From Hydnum rufescens UP504 (Eukaryota > Basidiomycota > Agaricomycetes > Cantharellales > Hydnaceae): a stretch of DNA of 64,000 nt. Position numbers and translations under genes: made by a program. The notes beneath the pieces were generated by a model that saw nothing but the letters and a program-made list of their open reading frames with translations, was not told the origin of the DNA and made no database searches. How positions within the stretch are numbered: position 1 is the first letter of the stretch; each line of letters starts with the position of its first letter. The stretch is taken from positions 241,585 through 305,584 of the forward strand of contig MU128944.1 in NCBI GenBank assembly GCA_014904985.1, given 5' to 3'. Shown here one piece after another: positions 1 to 10,725 of the stretch.

Positions 1-523
1 TGGGACGAAATTCGCAATCGGATTAGGCCTGAAGCCCCCGCCCGCATTTGGTTACCGGATCCCCCCGTTCCTTTTCCCTTCAAACGATGGGAGGTTGTGC
101 CATAGTATTGGAAAGGCCAGGCTTTGACCCACCCTCGATTGCTTGTTTTTTCACGGCCATGGGGGCCAGACCCACTTTTATGTTCAGGGTCGGACTATCG
201 GGTGGGTTTTTTTTTTCCCCCAGGGTAAGATATAACTTTTATCCTTTACCAACCACCAATGCAAGGGTCCGAGGTTTTCGCCGAATCGTTTTTTTTTTTT
301 TTCAGGGCTGGACTCTTGATGGAAATGATTAATTGACCCCACCCGTTTTGCGACAACAATTCTTTCCCCAGAAATCTCCTAGGCCAAATCTTTTACCCAA
401 GTTCGCCCGAAAGCCCCATATGAATGTTAGTTCGGCCCCTTTTCATACACCCAATGGCTGGCTGAAGAATAAAGTCCGATGTGAACTTCCACGCCTTTCT
501 CCAATATATGGGCCCGCTGCAAA

Positions 524-1745
524 GTATTTTGGCAATATTTCATTCAATATTGGATATTCTTCCCTGCTGTAAAGCCAAATTGGCTCTATTTGGTCTGGTG
601 CATCTTCTAACGTCTTCAAAGAGCGGGAATTTGAAGTATTTGGACGTTAAATCCACACCGTCGGGGTATTTTACATTCTTCAGGTGAACCACTGAGAATA
701 ATAGAATAGATTCAGCATATTACAGCATACTCATATCGATAGGGAAGTTTGATTTTGTTGCCCATAGAGTGAAGAATTGAATTGACCATGAGAGCTGTGT
801 TCCGGGGTCCTACCCCATGATGTGCTCCTGGCACGAGTAGCCGGTCAACTCAAATCACAATGAAGGAGTCCCCAGGCCAGCTAGTGGCGCCACAAGAGTC
901 TCTGGCATCTGGGTCTGGCGACAGGCATGGTTTGCAGACGTGCTATTCAAGACGTGTAAGAAAACAAAGGGGTCGCGCTTGCCGTAAAGCACATGACCCC
1001 TCAAATTACATATGGGCCCCGGACACCCTCGCTGAGTGCATAAAAACATCCTGGATCACAAAAATTGAATTTCCCTATCGAGATGAGTATCGCTGTATGG
1101 ATATATCGACAATTACAATACCCTCTTGAGAATAAATTAGCGCGATATTCGGCTATTTGGATGTTACCATGGTATTTTGCGTTTTGTGGCCCAGTGAGCG
1201 AATGGGTGCGAACAAGGGAATACCAATCTAATATTATTGGTGTCCTCATTTACCACCGCTTCCCGAGCAAAAATCAAAGCCATCAAAGGTGATTTCATTA
1301 CCGTAAGCGAGTTTACACTGTCTACCTTGTTACTCGCTAGGTGGCACGGCGTGGGATCAAACGTTCCCCCATCATCCAATCTTGCTCGAGTGAGCAGTGG
1401 AAAATGGGAGCTCCAGGTATATCACATTTTTTCCACTGGTTTGTACCAGTTCGTTCTACAAATACCATGGCCGCCTGACCCAGCCACCAAATACTGTATT
1501 CAAATATCACCCGATTTCTTTCAAGATTGTCTATACTGTAGATGCAATACATATAGTGCTGGAGTATGCCAGATTTGTGGTGCGATTTGCCTGAAAAATT
1601 TACACTCAAATACCCCAACTGTGGGGATCTAACCTCCAAGTCTTCAAATTCCAACACTCTGAAGAGATCAGAAGGCGGACATGACCGAATAGGCCTAGTT
1701 CGAAAGCCCAATATTCAATATTGAATGAGATATTGCCAAAATACC
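524..1745. repeat. Inverted repeat pair bounding about 1.2 kb
   Basis: The segment at about 524-558 (core TTTTGGCAATAT) reappears as its reverse complement at about 1710-1745 (core ATATTGCCAAAA), with roughly two mismatches over about 34 nt. Similarity fades quickly on both sides. The arms could be terminal repeats of a short, non-autonomous DNA transposon of about 1.2 kb. A clear target-site duplication is not visible, so this stays an inference. Confidence 0.45.
722..1100. repeat. Second inverted repeat pair inside the first
   Basis: Around 724-758 the strand reads ATACTCATATCGATAGGGAA. Around 1072-1094 the reverse complement of nearly the same string occurs (TTCCCTATCGAGATGAGTAT). The arms are about 36 nt, imperfect, and enclose about 300 bp. 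The centre differs from that of the outer pair, so this is not simply one long palindrome. It may be a nested small element. Confidence 0.4.
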
Positions 1746-2149
1746 TTCCACAGAATGCTCAGCGCCTCCTGTATGTCACTCGGACCTCTCAGACCCTTCG
1801 CCCCGGCGTTGAGTCCTCCGTAACCGCCGTCAAGGGAAACGCGGCCCGCATTGCCGAATGGGACTCATCAATCTACCGATTGACTGTACCCATCTGACCA
1901 GGAGGTCTCGACGAGTATACAGTCTAGAACCACTCCACACTCACTGACACCATGTCCTGCCATAGTGGCATATGCGCTCAAGGGTGTGCTCAATTGTTTG
2001 AAGCCATTGGACAATAACAGTGACCTATCCATTGACTTGGTCACGGTTTCTGGTTCAAACGAATGATTGTTTAACATTGATTTGGGTTGGATTTCGGTGA
2101 ACACAAACACATAGATCCTTATGTAATATTACGTAAGTGAGACTTCGGG

Positions 2150-3060
2150 AGGACAATTAGACCTTCTTGCCTGACACCACGTTTCTCTAAGATCCTCTTC
2201 CTTCCAAGAAGTCCCAATGAGTACGGATTGCCTTGGGGTGTTGTGTGGATCATGTTGTGAGACTATCTCTAAAGAAGGACGTCTCACGTCCCATTTGGAG
2301 GGCGACCGCGCCTAAACTGTGCATGTTCAGGTCTCACCGTATGGAGCACCTTTAATTCCTGGTGTCTATTCAGTTCAGTACTATCATCCATTCCTAGCTG
2401 TCCAGTGCTGCGGGCGCTGACAATCCAAATCGATTTCACGCATGGACGCCACTTCACTTTCTTTATCTGGAAACAGGGAAGCCGGGCGAGCACCCCTCGA
2501 ATCAAGGCGCAGGCTGTTGTTCTCGCTCATTCTGCGGCTTCGGTGCGGAAGGAGAGGACGACATTGATCGCATCATTCGAAAGGATCGAGAAAAACTTGA
2601 GGCGCAGAGATCCACGACGAGTGACGGCAATAATGCAGTTGGATCGCAACCTGTGTCCACACCTGAGATGGTTGTGGCTCCTATACCTATAACTACGCCC
2701 ACAGCCCCCGGTATGGTCGACTGATTCTTTCTACCGTGGTTACAGCCCGTCGCTTATGCTATCGTGTTTTTTTTAGGAGAGAAGGACATGATACCCTCAG
2801 GCTGACACGCGGCCCCAACGAAAGGTGATGCATACATCCTCCCTGAGTGTGGTGTCTTGGATCACTCCCACTAATTTTCCCATCGCCTGAATCTCAATAA
2901 TGGATGAACTTCAACCACCCAGATGTTTTTGTGATTCCCCATATCGTTCTGCATGGGCTTTTCTTTTGTTCGACTTCTGTAGTGCGCATTTGCAAATAGC
3001 TATGTACAACACGCGTCCCAATGTAGACTTCACACTGAATATGGCATTGGTGTAATCGGT
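2150..3060 (+). repeat. Direct segmental duplication, copy 1
   Basis: This roughly 0.9-kb segment is repeated at about 3620-4530 with an offset of 1467-1475 bp. Matching landmarks are the Cys-rich coding start (TGTGTGGATCATGTTGTGAG near 2239), the string TGGTCGACTGATTC (2714 versus 4181) and the run CTATGTACAA near 3000 and 4491. Identity is patchy with small indels, so the duplication is not recent. Confidence 0.75.
2495..2724 (+). pseudogene. Small Cys-rich ORF, copy 1 (start codon lost)
   Basis: Reading from about 2512 gives CCSRSFCGFGAEGEDDIDRI, then an IRKDREKLEAQRS stretch, then a Pro/Thr/Val-rich tail ending in MVD and a TGA. The whole frame aligns without a gap to the ORF at 3973-4191, mostly with conservative changes, and both end in VD-stop. 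Copy 1 reads AAGGCG where copy 2 has the ATG, so it needs another start or an upstream exon. The function is unknown. The adjacent cysteines followed by a charged helix faintly resemble a palmitoylated G-alpha N-terminus, but no GTPase motif follows. Confidence 0.4.
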
Positions 3061-3284
3061 CACATTGCTTAGATGGGTGGTCACAGGCCACCTGGCGCGT
3101 CAAATCACGTGATGGCCTATATTGATCGAATTAACCCTCTCTGGAATTTGATTTGTGCTACTGGGAATGATTCGCATTGCGAATACTTCTGTTGCCGATA
3201 ACACATTTAAGACCACAGCTTCAAGAACTCAATCCATCCCCCACAAATGTACCTCTGGAATCTCTCGTACCAGATCAATCATTT

Positions 3285-3324
3285 GAGGCTGTACTCAATC
3301 GTGCGAGGCTGTACTCAATTGTTA
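3285..3324. repeat. 20-bp tandem duplication
   Basis: Two adjacent 20-bp units both begin GAGGCTGTACTCAAT (3285-3304 and 3305-3324) and differ at a few terminal bases. It lies between the two larger duplicated segments and may mark slippage or a junction. Confidence 0.8.
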
Positions 3325-3697
3325 GAAGCTACTGGGAGAACAGTAAAAGTGACACATCCTATGCGTATATCACGTTGTCTCGTACGATTGTCTCTTGTGT
3401 TTAACAATCATTTCTGCAGGATTTTGGGTGCAATCAATGCACGTAACAGAAAAGTTCAATAAGCCCTGATCGGGGCTGAGGTGAAGGTGTTATGCAGAGC
3501 GTGCTGATCCACCGAAAAATCACCCTCGGCAAGCGCCCGGCAGTAGCGCCCGAGGTGGTGATGAATCACTGAATAGAATTAGCCGCCGACATATCGACGC
3601 TTCTATTTGTATTTGAGATAGCCCCCTTTATATACCTTCCTGCCTGAAACCGCCTTTCTCTCTAAAATTCCCTTCCTCCCTAAGAGTCCCAATAAGT

Positions 3698-3934
3698 ATG
3701 GACTGCTTTGGCCTGTTGTGTGGATCATGTTGTAAGACAATCTCTAAAGGACATCTTATTTGGAGGACAACCGGACCTAAAACTCTGCATGTATCTCAGG
3801 TCTCGTCGGATGGAGTGCCTGTAATTCATGGTGTATATTCAGTTCAGTACTATCATTCATTCCTAGCTGTCGGGGGTGTGCAGACACTGACAACCCAAAT
3901 CGATTCATACATTGACGCCACTTTACTTATCTAG
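3698..3934 (+). CDS. Small Cys-rich ORF of unknown function
   Basis: A 78-residue frame begins MDCFGLLCGSCCKTISK. The equivalent frame in the upstream copy (ATG at 2217) begins MSTDCLGVLCGSCC but runs into a stop soon after KEGR. The shared N-terminal CGSCC string could be one exon of a short gene whose next exon is the conserved ORF at 3973. I do not recognise the protein. It may be a decayed duplicate rather than an expressed gene. Confidence 0.25.
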   Translation: MDCFGLLCGSCCKTISKGHLIWRTTGPKTLHVSQVSSDGVPVIHGVYSVQYYHSFLAVGGVQTLTTQIDSYIDATLLI

Positions 3935-3972
3935 AAACAGCGAAGGCAGACGAGTACCACTCCTCGAATAAA

Positions 3973-4191
3973 ATGGCAGGCTGCTGTTCTCGTTCATTCT
4001 GCGGCTTCGGATGCGGAAGGGAAGATGACATCGATCTCCTCATTCGAAAGGATCGACAAAAGCTTAAGGCGCGAAGATCGACGGCGAACGACGGCAACAG
4101 TGCGCTAGGGTCGCAACCTGTTTCCGTTCCTGAGATGGTTGTGACTCCTGTACCAACAACTTCGCCCACGATCCTCGGTGTGGTCGACTGA
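3973..4191 (+). CDS. Small Cys-rich ORF conserved in both duplicates
   Basis: A 72-residue frame begins MAGCCSRSFCGFGCGREDD, continues with a charged helix (about residues 20-36, LLIRKDRQKLKARRS) and a Pro/Thr/Val-rich tail ending VVD. The same frame is kept without indels in the copy at about 2495-2724. Over about 210 bp, that suggests past selection on this reading frame. No family is recognised. Clustered N-terminal cysteines are compatible with palmitoylation or metal binding, but this is inference. Confidence 0.35.
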   Translation: MAGCCSRSFCGFGCGREDDIDLLIRKDRQKLKARRSTANDGNSALGSQPVSVPEMVVTPVPTTSPTILGVVD

Positions 4192-4739
4192 TTCCTTTCG
4201 CCGTGGTTACAGCCTGTCGCTTAACCTGTCGTGTTTTATAGAAGAGAAGGACATGATATCCTCAGATTGACGCACCGTCGCACCTGCGAAAGGTGACGTA
4301 TCCATATTCCCTGAACGTGATGTCTGGTCATCCCGACTAACTTTTCCACCGTCCTGAATCTCAAGTGTTGATGGTCTTCACCTCTCCGAATGTTTTTTTG
4401 ATTCTCCACATCGGTCTGCATGAGCATTGCACATTCTTGTTCAGGCTTCTGTACTGGGATTTGTAAATGGCTATGTACAAACATATGTCTCACATAGACT
4501 TCGTACTTACAAGGTAATGGTATTTGTAAATTGGAGTCTCGGCAATCTTCGATCATATTAGCTGTCAAGGATGTATTCAAGCGGAAGAGTACGATTTACA
4601 GGACGAAAATCATGACTTGTTGATTTATTCCGGGCCGGAGTCGGCATCTACCCTTGCTTGATGGAACAGCCTTCTACCGAATGCTGTGATTAGCCAGCTT
4701 CTCGTAGATATAATCGGGCGCGTCAATCGGTTGTCAAGG

Positions 4740-5583
4740 CTAGACAAAATGCAAGAGATGTTGATATAAAGAAATTTCGAACAACAGCATGACGAAGGAC
4801 ACCTTGATTGCAGAACTCTCAGTAGAATGCTTTAATAAAAGTGCTCGTATCCCGTTGATCGCACTGTTTCGTGCATTCACGAGCCGCTTGGCTTTTGGAA
4901 GATCCGGAGGATCCAAGAGAGAGGAGTAATCCTTCCCTTTAGGCACCGCCGGTTTCGTCGAACCACTAGTAGATTCGGTGACCGCCGCTAAGTTTGCCCG
5001 GAGGTCCGCGAGAGTAACATCGAGCTTATCAAGTTCTTGAATGCATTCTTCCACCTGCTCAATGACTTTGAATGTGCGACAAACTTCGCGTGTGCATGTC
5101 TCTATGTGGGTGAAACGAACTGGACCAAGAAAGGTTCCTCCGTACCTAGCGGCGAGTCAAGTATACTTTGAGCAGTGATAGGCAACAATGGAGATAGGGT
5201 CGGACATTCTCGCACCATCGTGAACAGACGACTACCGCATCGATAACACCTTCAGCGACCATAGTTCGTAGGATCTTACCCCCGCCATATTGTTCCTTAT
5301 CGTCCTCTGCCCCACTTTGGACCTCGAAGTCTTCCGGGCCAGCCAGCCCATCATGGCCAGATTTGAGCACCATGCACCTCCACGCGCTCATCTCGTGTGA
5401 GGCAGGGTTGGAGGCATGAAGTACGTTTCGAGTATGGCCCACACATGCCCGTGCTTCAGCAGCCGATGTGGCACGATAAATAGTGGCCTTGAAAGTAGAG
5501 TTTCTGTCGGTAATGGAATTCGAAACAGACACGGATTTCGGTTGGGCACGCGAGGATCGGATATAACCATTGAGGGTGGCCAT
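4740..5583 (-). CDS. IMPACT/Yih1-family protein (UPF0029 domain)
   Basis: CDS is complement(4740..5145, 5216..5583) with one 70-nt intron (5146-5215, GTGCGA...CTAG). Splicing restores the family's most conserved string, SRWYGGTFLGPVRF, followed by THIETC. Upstream motifs are FKATIYRATSAAEA (about residues 30-43) and YGGGKILRTM, the usual glycine-rich segment before VIDAVVV. The C-terminal part has a helical stretch (EQVEECIQELDKLDVTLADL) and a Lys/Arg-rich end. A further optional intron near 4805-4742 would only change the last residues. IMPACT/Yih1 proteins bind Gcn1 and restrain Gcn2 kinase; the usual N-terminal RWD domain is absent here, so this is the short UPF0029-only type. Its exact role in fungi is not established from sequence. 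Start at 5583 is the first ATG of the frame. Confidence 0.85.
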
Positions 5584-5694
5584 AGTGCAAACGCTTTTCG
5601 ACCACGTGACACCGGTTTTTTCCGAGAGCTACCCCTGGATCATTGACACTGAGTGACAGTCTAATCTAATCAAGAACGTCGCCTTTCTCTAATA

Positions 5695-6065
5695 TTAATA
5701 AGGATCCGAATCAAGACACTTCTCCACAATCTCTATACCAGATACACGTCCTACCATCTTGGCATTCGATGCACTTTTCCTCCGCAACAGCATAGAGCAG
5801 GAGACTGGTGGTGTGCACCGATGCGTTAACGCAGATTGAAATTCAGTTACATCGTCATGACATTTTTCCAGAACCTCCGGGGCTACGAAGGCATCTGAAG
5901 TACCCATGGGAAGGAAATCAATGGGTGTGGCCTGGCCCGAGGAGTTGATAAGCACATTCTTGGGTTTGAGATATCCATTGTATGCTGAGACAGACTGCAA
6001 CTCGACAATGTCACGCATAATCTGACATGCACAAGAGAGTCCGAGTGACCAGTCGAAGAGGGTGG
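5695..6065 (-). pseudogene. Decayed protein kinase (TKL-like) fragment
   Basis: Reading leftwards from about 6062 gives FDWSLGLSCACQIMRDIVEL, then AYNGYLKPKNVLINSSGQAT, IDFLPMG and FVAPEVLEKCHDDVTEFQS. This matches kinase subdomains VIa to VIII, as in the LDW...ARGL and HxDLKPxNVLI regions. The catalytic HRD is NGY and DFG is DFL, so catalytic residues are lost. After EFQS the frame breaks; the expected subdomain IX reads on in another frame (LLLYAVAEEKCIECQDGRT). No N-lobe or Walker-like glycine loop is found upstream. I read it as a dead kinase fragment. An expressed pseudokinase with extra introns is a weaker alternative. Confidence 0.65.
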
Positions 6066-6424
6066 CTCAGTCAGTCTCGTCCATAAAACCTCATGTCCGT
6101 TGTGCAGTACGAAATATACACTGTAATTGTGAGAGAAGAACCTCGTGCAATAGATCAAGGATGCGGAGTACAAACCAGTGGGGTTACACGCAGTACTACG
6201 CTATATATAATAAAGGGTCGGCCTAGAATGGGCAGAAGAGCGGAGAGGGCCACAAACGGGCACGTGACACTTAATACGCGTAGCGATAACCGCTACAACA
6301 ACATGTAAGCCACCAGTCCTCATAAACGGGGATAAAAGACCTCAGATGGTGTTAGAGAGTCACTGATTATGGCAATGGCTACGAGATTGATGATATGAAG
6401 GAACCCAGACAGCTGGTCAAGGGA

Positions 6425-6850
6425 TGGTCACTTCACGAAGCGTTCCTTCAAGACTTTCTCCTGTCCTCTTGAAGGCGTAGGTCACGCCTTTCTCCTCTAC
6501 ATCGATGTCCAACCTTGAAACTTCCTGACGCTCGTTGACAATTTATTGGCACGGCCGGAATGTAGGAGAGATGCGAAGGGATAGATATGAGTATTGGATG
6601 AGTGCGTTTACGCCCTCGCCCAAAGTACTGGTGGTTTCCCTCCATAGTTTTCAATGTCATTCGGGTGATAGTGGAGTACAAGTGGGGATGCTTGCAAACA
6701 GCTCATCAACGACATCCCACACGGCGCGATACTTGGCATCTGTTTCAATGTAGGAAGAGTCCAGAATCTTGTTTTCGACAGCGCCAAACTCATCCTCATT
6801 CCATTGGCAAAATAGCGTCATCCTAGTGGCCACTGCAATGGGTTGGAAGA
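6425..6850 (-). pseudogene. Unidentified decayed coding fragment
   Basis: On the minus strand one frame reads QWNEDEFGAVENKILDSSYI, then KYRAVWDVVDELFASIPT, then after two stops GEGVNALIQYSYLSLRISPT, then after one more stop VNERQEVSRLDIDVEEKGVT and YAFKRTGESLEGTLREVTIP followed by a stop. The long stretches are protein-like in one phase, but three in-frame stops (TGA, TGA, TAA) interrupt them and no good intron removes them. I do not recognise the family. It is probably a degraded gene, or a short-exon gene whose splice sites I misread. Confidence 0.35.
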
Positions 6851-7126
6851 CTCACAGCTCACTCATCATGAGGTTTGGAGTTGCGTACTTGGGGCTACGG
6901 GGCCTGGTCGTTGGGGTCTGGATTAAAGTTGGCCATTGGGGGGAAGGTGTTCAGGAGAAACGGAAAAAAGCAAATAAGAGTGAGAGATGGATTCAGGGGT
7001 AATCCGCGGAGTGCGGCAAACTGCGGGACAGTCCCCTTGTTACGTAATGCAAGACTGCGAGGGTACCAGTCTCCACATAAATAAAAGCTACCCATTGCCT
7101 GCCGTTTTCTGAACTAACTATTTGGG

Positions 7127-8546
7127 ATGGACGATGTCAGCGAAGAGCCATCTCGACTTTTCGGTTCGGTTGGTCTGCTCGTGGCATCCTTCGTCGCCGC
7201 GTATTTGCCCACAGCCTCGCAGCACTACACTGCTTTGCGACTTCCTGACCTTGCCTTTTTCCTAGCAAAACATTTCGGAACAGGTCCGCTATTCATACGT
7301 GTAAAATCATGCTGGTACTAACCGTCGCATGCCAGGGGTTATCTTATCCACCGCTTTTACTCATCTTCTTAATTCTGCCTTTCGAGATCTTGGGAATGCA
7401 CGTTGGCTAGGATACAAGAATTGGGCGGGGTTCATAGTGTACGTTTGTTTCCCTCTCTGGATGCTCATGTAGCTGAGACGATGCTATCAGAATGCTGTCC
7501 ATCGTTTGCATGTTCTTGGTCGAATGTGAGCGTCTCTGCAACTCAAGTGAATCATTATTAAACCGTGCGACACGTTATTTCTGCAGATGCTAGTGGGGCG
7601 TATATAAAGTATATTAGCCACGGGGATTTTGAACAACCGAAATTCACCGGGGACACATCAGAACGCACACGACGACATCAACAGGAATCGGAGCCCCGAG
7701 AAGATACCCCACTACTCCTAGAGAATGGGCGGGTGAACGAAGGAACTCAGCACCCCCTCGATGCGATCCACCGGAGGGAACAAATTTTAGGAGTCCTGGT
7801 ACATTTTAAATATTACGATATCAGCCTATCGCCAGTTAACCCAATGTCTTCTTCAGATACTCCAAATGGGGGTTATGTTACATTCTTTTGTTCTCGGGGT
7901 GACTATGGCGGTCGCAACGCCACACCGTTTCGCCTCTCTGCTCCCAGGAATTCTATTCCACCAAACATTCGAAGGGATCGCGATAGGAGTCCGCCTTGCA
8001 AATATTGCATCTCCACCACTCTTCCCTGAACAACCAGGCGATACCTATGAAATCCACACAGAAAACGAACGAAATGGCTCGTCCGGCTCTTCGGCTTCCC
8101 CGCCGACACTGACGCATGCACCAATACCCTCACATCCTGTCGCCTCACTGCCACCAACTGCAATGCAGCGCATACTTCCTCCCTTGTTTGCGATACTTTT
8201 CTCTGTCCCTATTCCATTCATCCTTCTCCTATCGTTCTTCATTCCCGCTCTGCAAGGCAGAGACAGCTTGATCCCACCTCATCACACGAATTCCACGATA
8301 ACACCGTCTTTATTATCGCCATCACCATCCTCGCTGGCAAATTTGAATCCACCTCTTACGAGGGCCACCTTACTACAAGGCGTGACCTCTGCCGTGAGCG
8401 CTGGTCTGCTCATTTACGTCTCGTGCATCGAGCTCCTCGCAGGGGATTTCTTACACGACGCGGGCATGCAGAAGGCGAGCGCAAGGAAGCAGGGAGGCGC
8501 GATTGTGGCATTTATCGCAGGAGCTCTTGGGATGAGTTGTCTTTGA
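7127..8546 (+). CDS. ZIP-family zinc/iron transporter
   Basis: CDS join(7127..7283, 7336..7438, 7491..7525, 7587..7798, 7857..8546) encodes 398 residues with four short GT-AG introns. The first helices read GLLVASFVAAYLP and GVILSTAFTHLLNSAFRDL (TM2, the ZIP metal-path His). A hydrophilic loop (about residues 115-165) contains scattered His and acidic residues. TM4 has LHSFVLGVTM and TM5 has HQTFEGIAIGVRLA, the two signature helices whose His/Glu line the transport path. The last helices are SAVSAGLLIYVSCIELLAGD and IVAFIAGALGMSCL at the C-terminus. ZIP carriers bring Zn(2+) or Fe(2+) into the cytosol from outside or from organelles. Length and ending match fungal Zrt1/Zrt2-type proteins, so a plasma-membrane importer is most likely. 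Substrate and location are inferred. Confidence 0.9.
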
Positions 8547-9782
8547 CCCCACGCTACTCCCCTTCGTTGGTCTGTTGCAGCGTTCACGGACCAGAAGAGC
8601 TTGGTCGGAGTAGGAGCGTGGTGGTATTGTAAAGAATGGGATAAATTTTCGTTGAGGGCTGGACTGGCCTAGACCACTCTCGCCGGTAGTATGTACGTAT
8701 GATACACACAGGTCCGTAAACGAGTCAGCACACATGCAAAAGCCCTGAGTTCCCTGACACACCCCTGCTGTTGCGAAATTTATTTCGCGGCTTTTAGTAA
8801 TCTTTTCTGCAATTCTTTAACGTGTATCTGATAGACGCTGGCAAAGCACGAGAATGGGATTACAGTACATTTTCCCTCACAACTGCGGTTTCGACTCTCA
8901 ACCCCCAACCACACAAATGAGGCTCAACAGAGAAATCGAGAATGACTCATTCCAATTTCTTCACAATAAGCTTGAAATCTGAAGGATTTTCACAGGTACG
9001 CTTTCCTTGGGATTCACCACAATCGGGGTGATTTTCTAACGAACGCTCTGTCTTGTGGCCGGATTCAAACCCGAGCCTGAGCCTCGCGGAATGACAGTAG
9101 TAACCAAGGGTCACACTCCTGACAGGTTGGACGAGGGTGAGTGAATGCCTCTGAGGGGGAAGTGGGGCTCTACGGCTTCAAGGGCTTCCATCATCCTGAT
9201 GATGCTTTCGTGGAAATAAGCGCCTTGTAATCCCAGCATCACCCGAGCCGTCTTCTTCTAGAGAGAATATAATCAGAAACGCCGAGCAGTGCTGTGGTTC
9301 AGATTCGCCAGGGTAATGAGCGAGACGATGTCTGAGATCCGAAGGTGCATTGCACTATTTCGCCAGCCGGATCATAGGCATGAAGCGACGTTACCGCCAG
9401 GAAGACGGTTACTCTCGTTATTCAGGAAGTGGAGCACTTGGCGAAACCACTGATTGATCGTCATTGGAAATCCATACAGTCGATTCGCTCATGTAAATAA
9501 ATTTGCAGATCTCATTCGGTACATGAAGGATTGCGAAATCACCCGAGCACCGAGGGATGCACGCCGAGTTCATGCCCGAAGGTGGCGGGATATAGACAGC
9601 CGTGCAACATTCATGGCCCTGTGCCACTCGCATTTATGGTGGGTGCCTCGCAGTGGCATTTGCTAACCAGTAAAGAGAATCGCACTCTGTCAGCTTCAGC
9701 GCACTAACAAGGAAAATGGAAAAGGGGTAATAATGTCGATACGGACTAAGTAATTTATGCAGCATTTTTTTTCTTGATCCAG
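8547..9782. other. Intergenic, no supported gene
   Basis: Convergent intergenic region between the ZIP gene (+) and the DUF3074 gene (-). Only short, overlapping frames without motifs are present on either strand. I see no RNA gene. A tRNA B-box-like string near 9060 does not fold into a T-arm. Confidence 0.5.
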
Positions 9783-10725
9783 CTAATAAGGCTTGGGACA
9801 TCCTAATAGAGGGAGGGTCACCTGAGCAAATGCAAGTAAGAGATGACACAAACAGACTAACATGTGCAATCTGTCCCGGTAAAGCTAGTTCTGTGACGAA
9901 CTGGGGTATGGACCCGCCTGGCGTGGAACACGTCGTCATTCTAATGTCCCAAGTGCCTCATATCAGGTCCCCATAAAATGGTATTTAGAGATGAAGACCT
10001 ACATCCACTCTATATTGCCATCCTCTAGTTCAGTGACACGCTCCACGCTAACGTACATCCCGTGAACGGGACGTCCTGTTTCCTGGAGTATTTCCTCGGC
10101 CCCTTCCGGGTCGAAAGGCAGGGTAACGACTAATCCAACACGACGGTTTTCTGGAATGGTCTCAGTATATGTTAGTTGAAATTCCGTGAAGACCCGATTC
10201 GCGATCGGGGGTGTGAACTGATAAAGCAACGCCCAAACTAAGAGTAGGCATGTGTAAGTACGGTCTTGGACTTAAGAGGTAAAGACAGCTCATTATTACT
10301 TTCTCCCTGATCCACTTTCTTCATGAATTCGGCACGCCGAAGGGGAGCGATGTACCTGTCGTTTTGGTTGCATAGTTCGTATTTGTGGTCATTGTCAGGT
10401 GAGCGTGGACTGACTGTTTCTCGTTGACAAAGTGATCTTTTCCAAGTACATCCCAGATCTTGTCGAATGTGAGTTCCTGAGGGGGATGCACGCTGCAGGA
10501 TAAGGTATGTAGCATGAATACTAAGCCTTGCAAAGGTGAGTCCGGCCAGAGTACGACTCACCTTCTACGGCCATGCCAGGATGGACCCTTTGTCTCTGCC
10601 TTGCGTGAGAAACACTGCACAGCTCCAAACTTGTTTCCGGTGCTCCAGGACGGGGTGGAATCGATGAGAGCACGAGCAACCTCAAGAACCTCTTCGCGAG
10701 TAGGCAGAGCTTCAGACAAAGCCAT
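9783..10725 (-). CDS. DUF3074 START-like domain protein
   Basis: The ATG at 10725 begins MALSEALPTREEVLEVARAL. Introns are supported at 10567 downward (GTGAGT...CTGCAG), at about 10430-10360 and again before the QFTPPIANRVFTEFQLTY exon. Joined exons give WHGRR-VHPPQELTFDKIWDVL, GKDHFVNEKQ-YIAPLRRAEF, then VGLVVTLPFDPEGAEEIL and GMYVSVERVTELEDG. They end with TCSTPGGSIPQFVTELALPG and a last exon stopping at 9783. This is the characteristic order of fungal DUF3074 proteins, a START-like lipid-binding fold whose hallmark is the terminal TxSxxGGxIPxFxxExxxPG block. No signal peptide or TM segment is seen, so it is probably cytosolic. Ligand and role are unknown; lipid or hydrophobic-ligand binding is inferred from the fold. 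Confidence 0.8.

Larger units (their letters stand above)
1..2140. other. No recognisable gene; relic DNA with inverted repeats
   Basis: All open frames here are short, overlap one another on both strands and lack known motifs. The stretch holds two imperfect inverted-repeat pairs (524-558 with 1710-1745, and about 722-760 with 1060-1100) and homopolymer T runs near 208 and 288. The best reading is degraded mobile-element or intergenic DNA. I cannot name an element family because no transposase or reverse-transcriptase motif is visible. Confidence 0.5.
3620..4530 (+). repeat. Direct segmental duplication, copy 2
   Basis: Second copy of the segment at 2150-3060. It keeps an ATG for the downstream small ORF (3973), which copy 1 lacks, whereas the ATG of the upstream Cys-rich ORF is present in copy 1 (2217) and is ATA in copy 2. 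Each copy has thus lost a different start codon. Confidence 0.75.

Noticed and set aside
2495..4191. Small ORFs as N-terminal pieces of a G-protein alpha subunit
   Set aside because: The cysteines and charged helix are suggestive, but the GESGKS loop and the rest of the GTPase are absent, so the name cannot be supported.
9030..9130. Possible tRNA (B-box-like GGTTTGAATCC on the minus strand)
   Set aside because: The flanking bases do not form a T-stem, and no acceptor stem or A-box at the right distance is seen.
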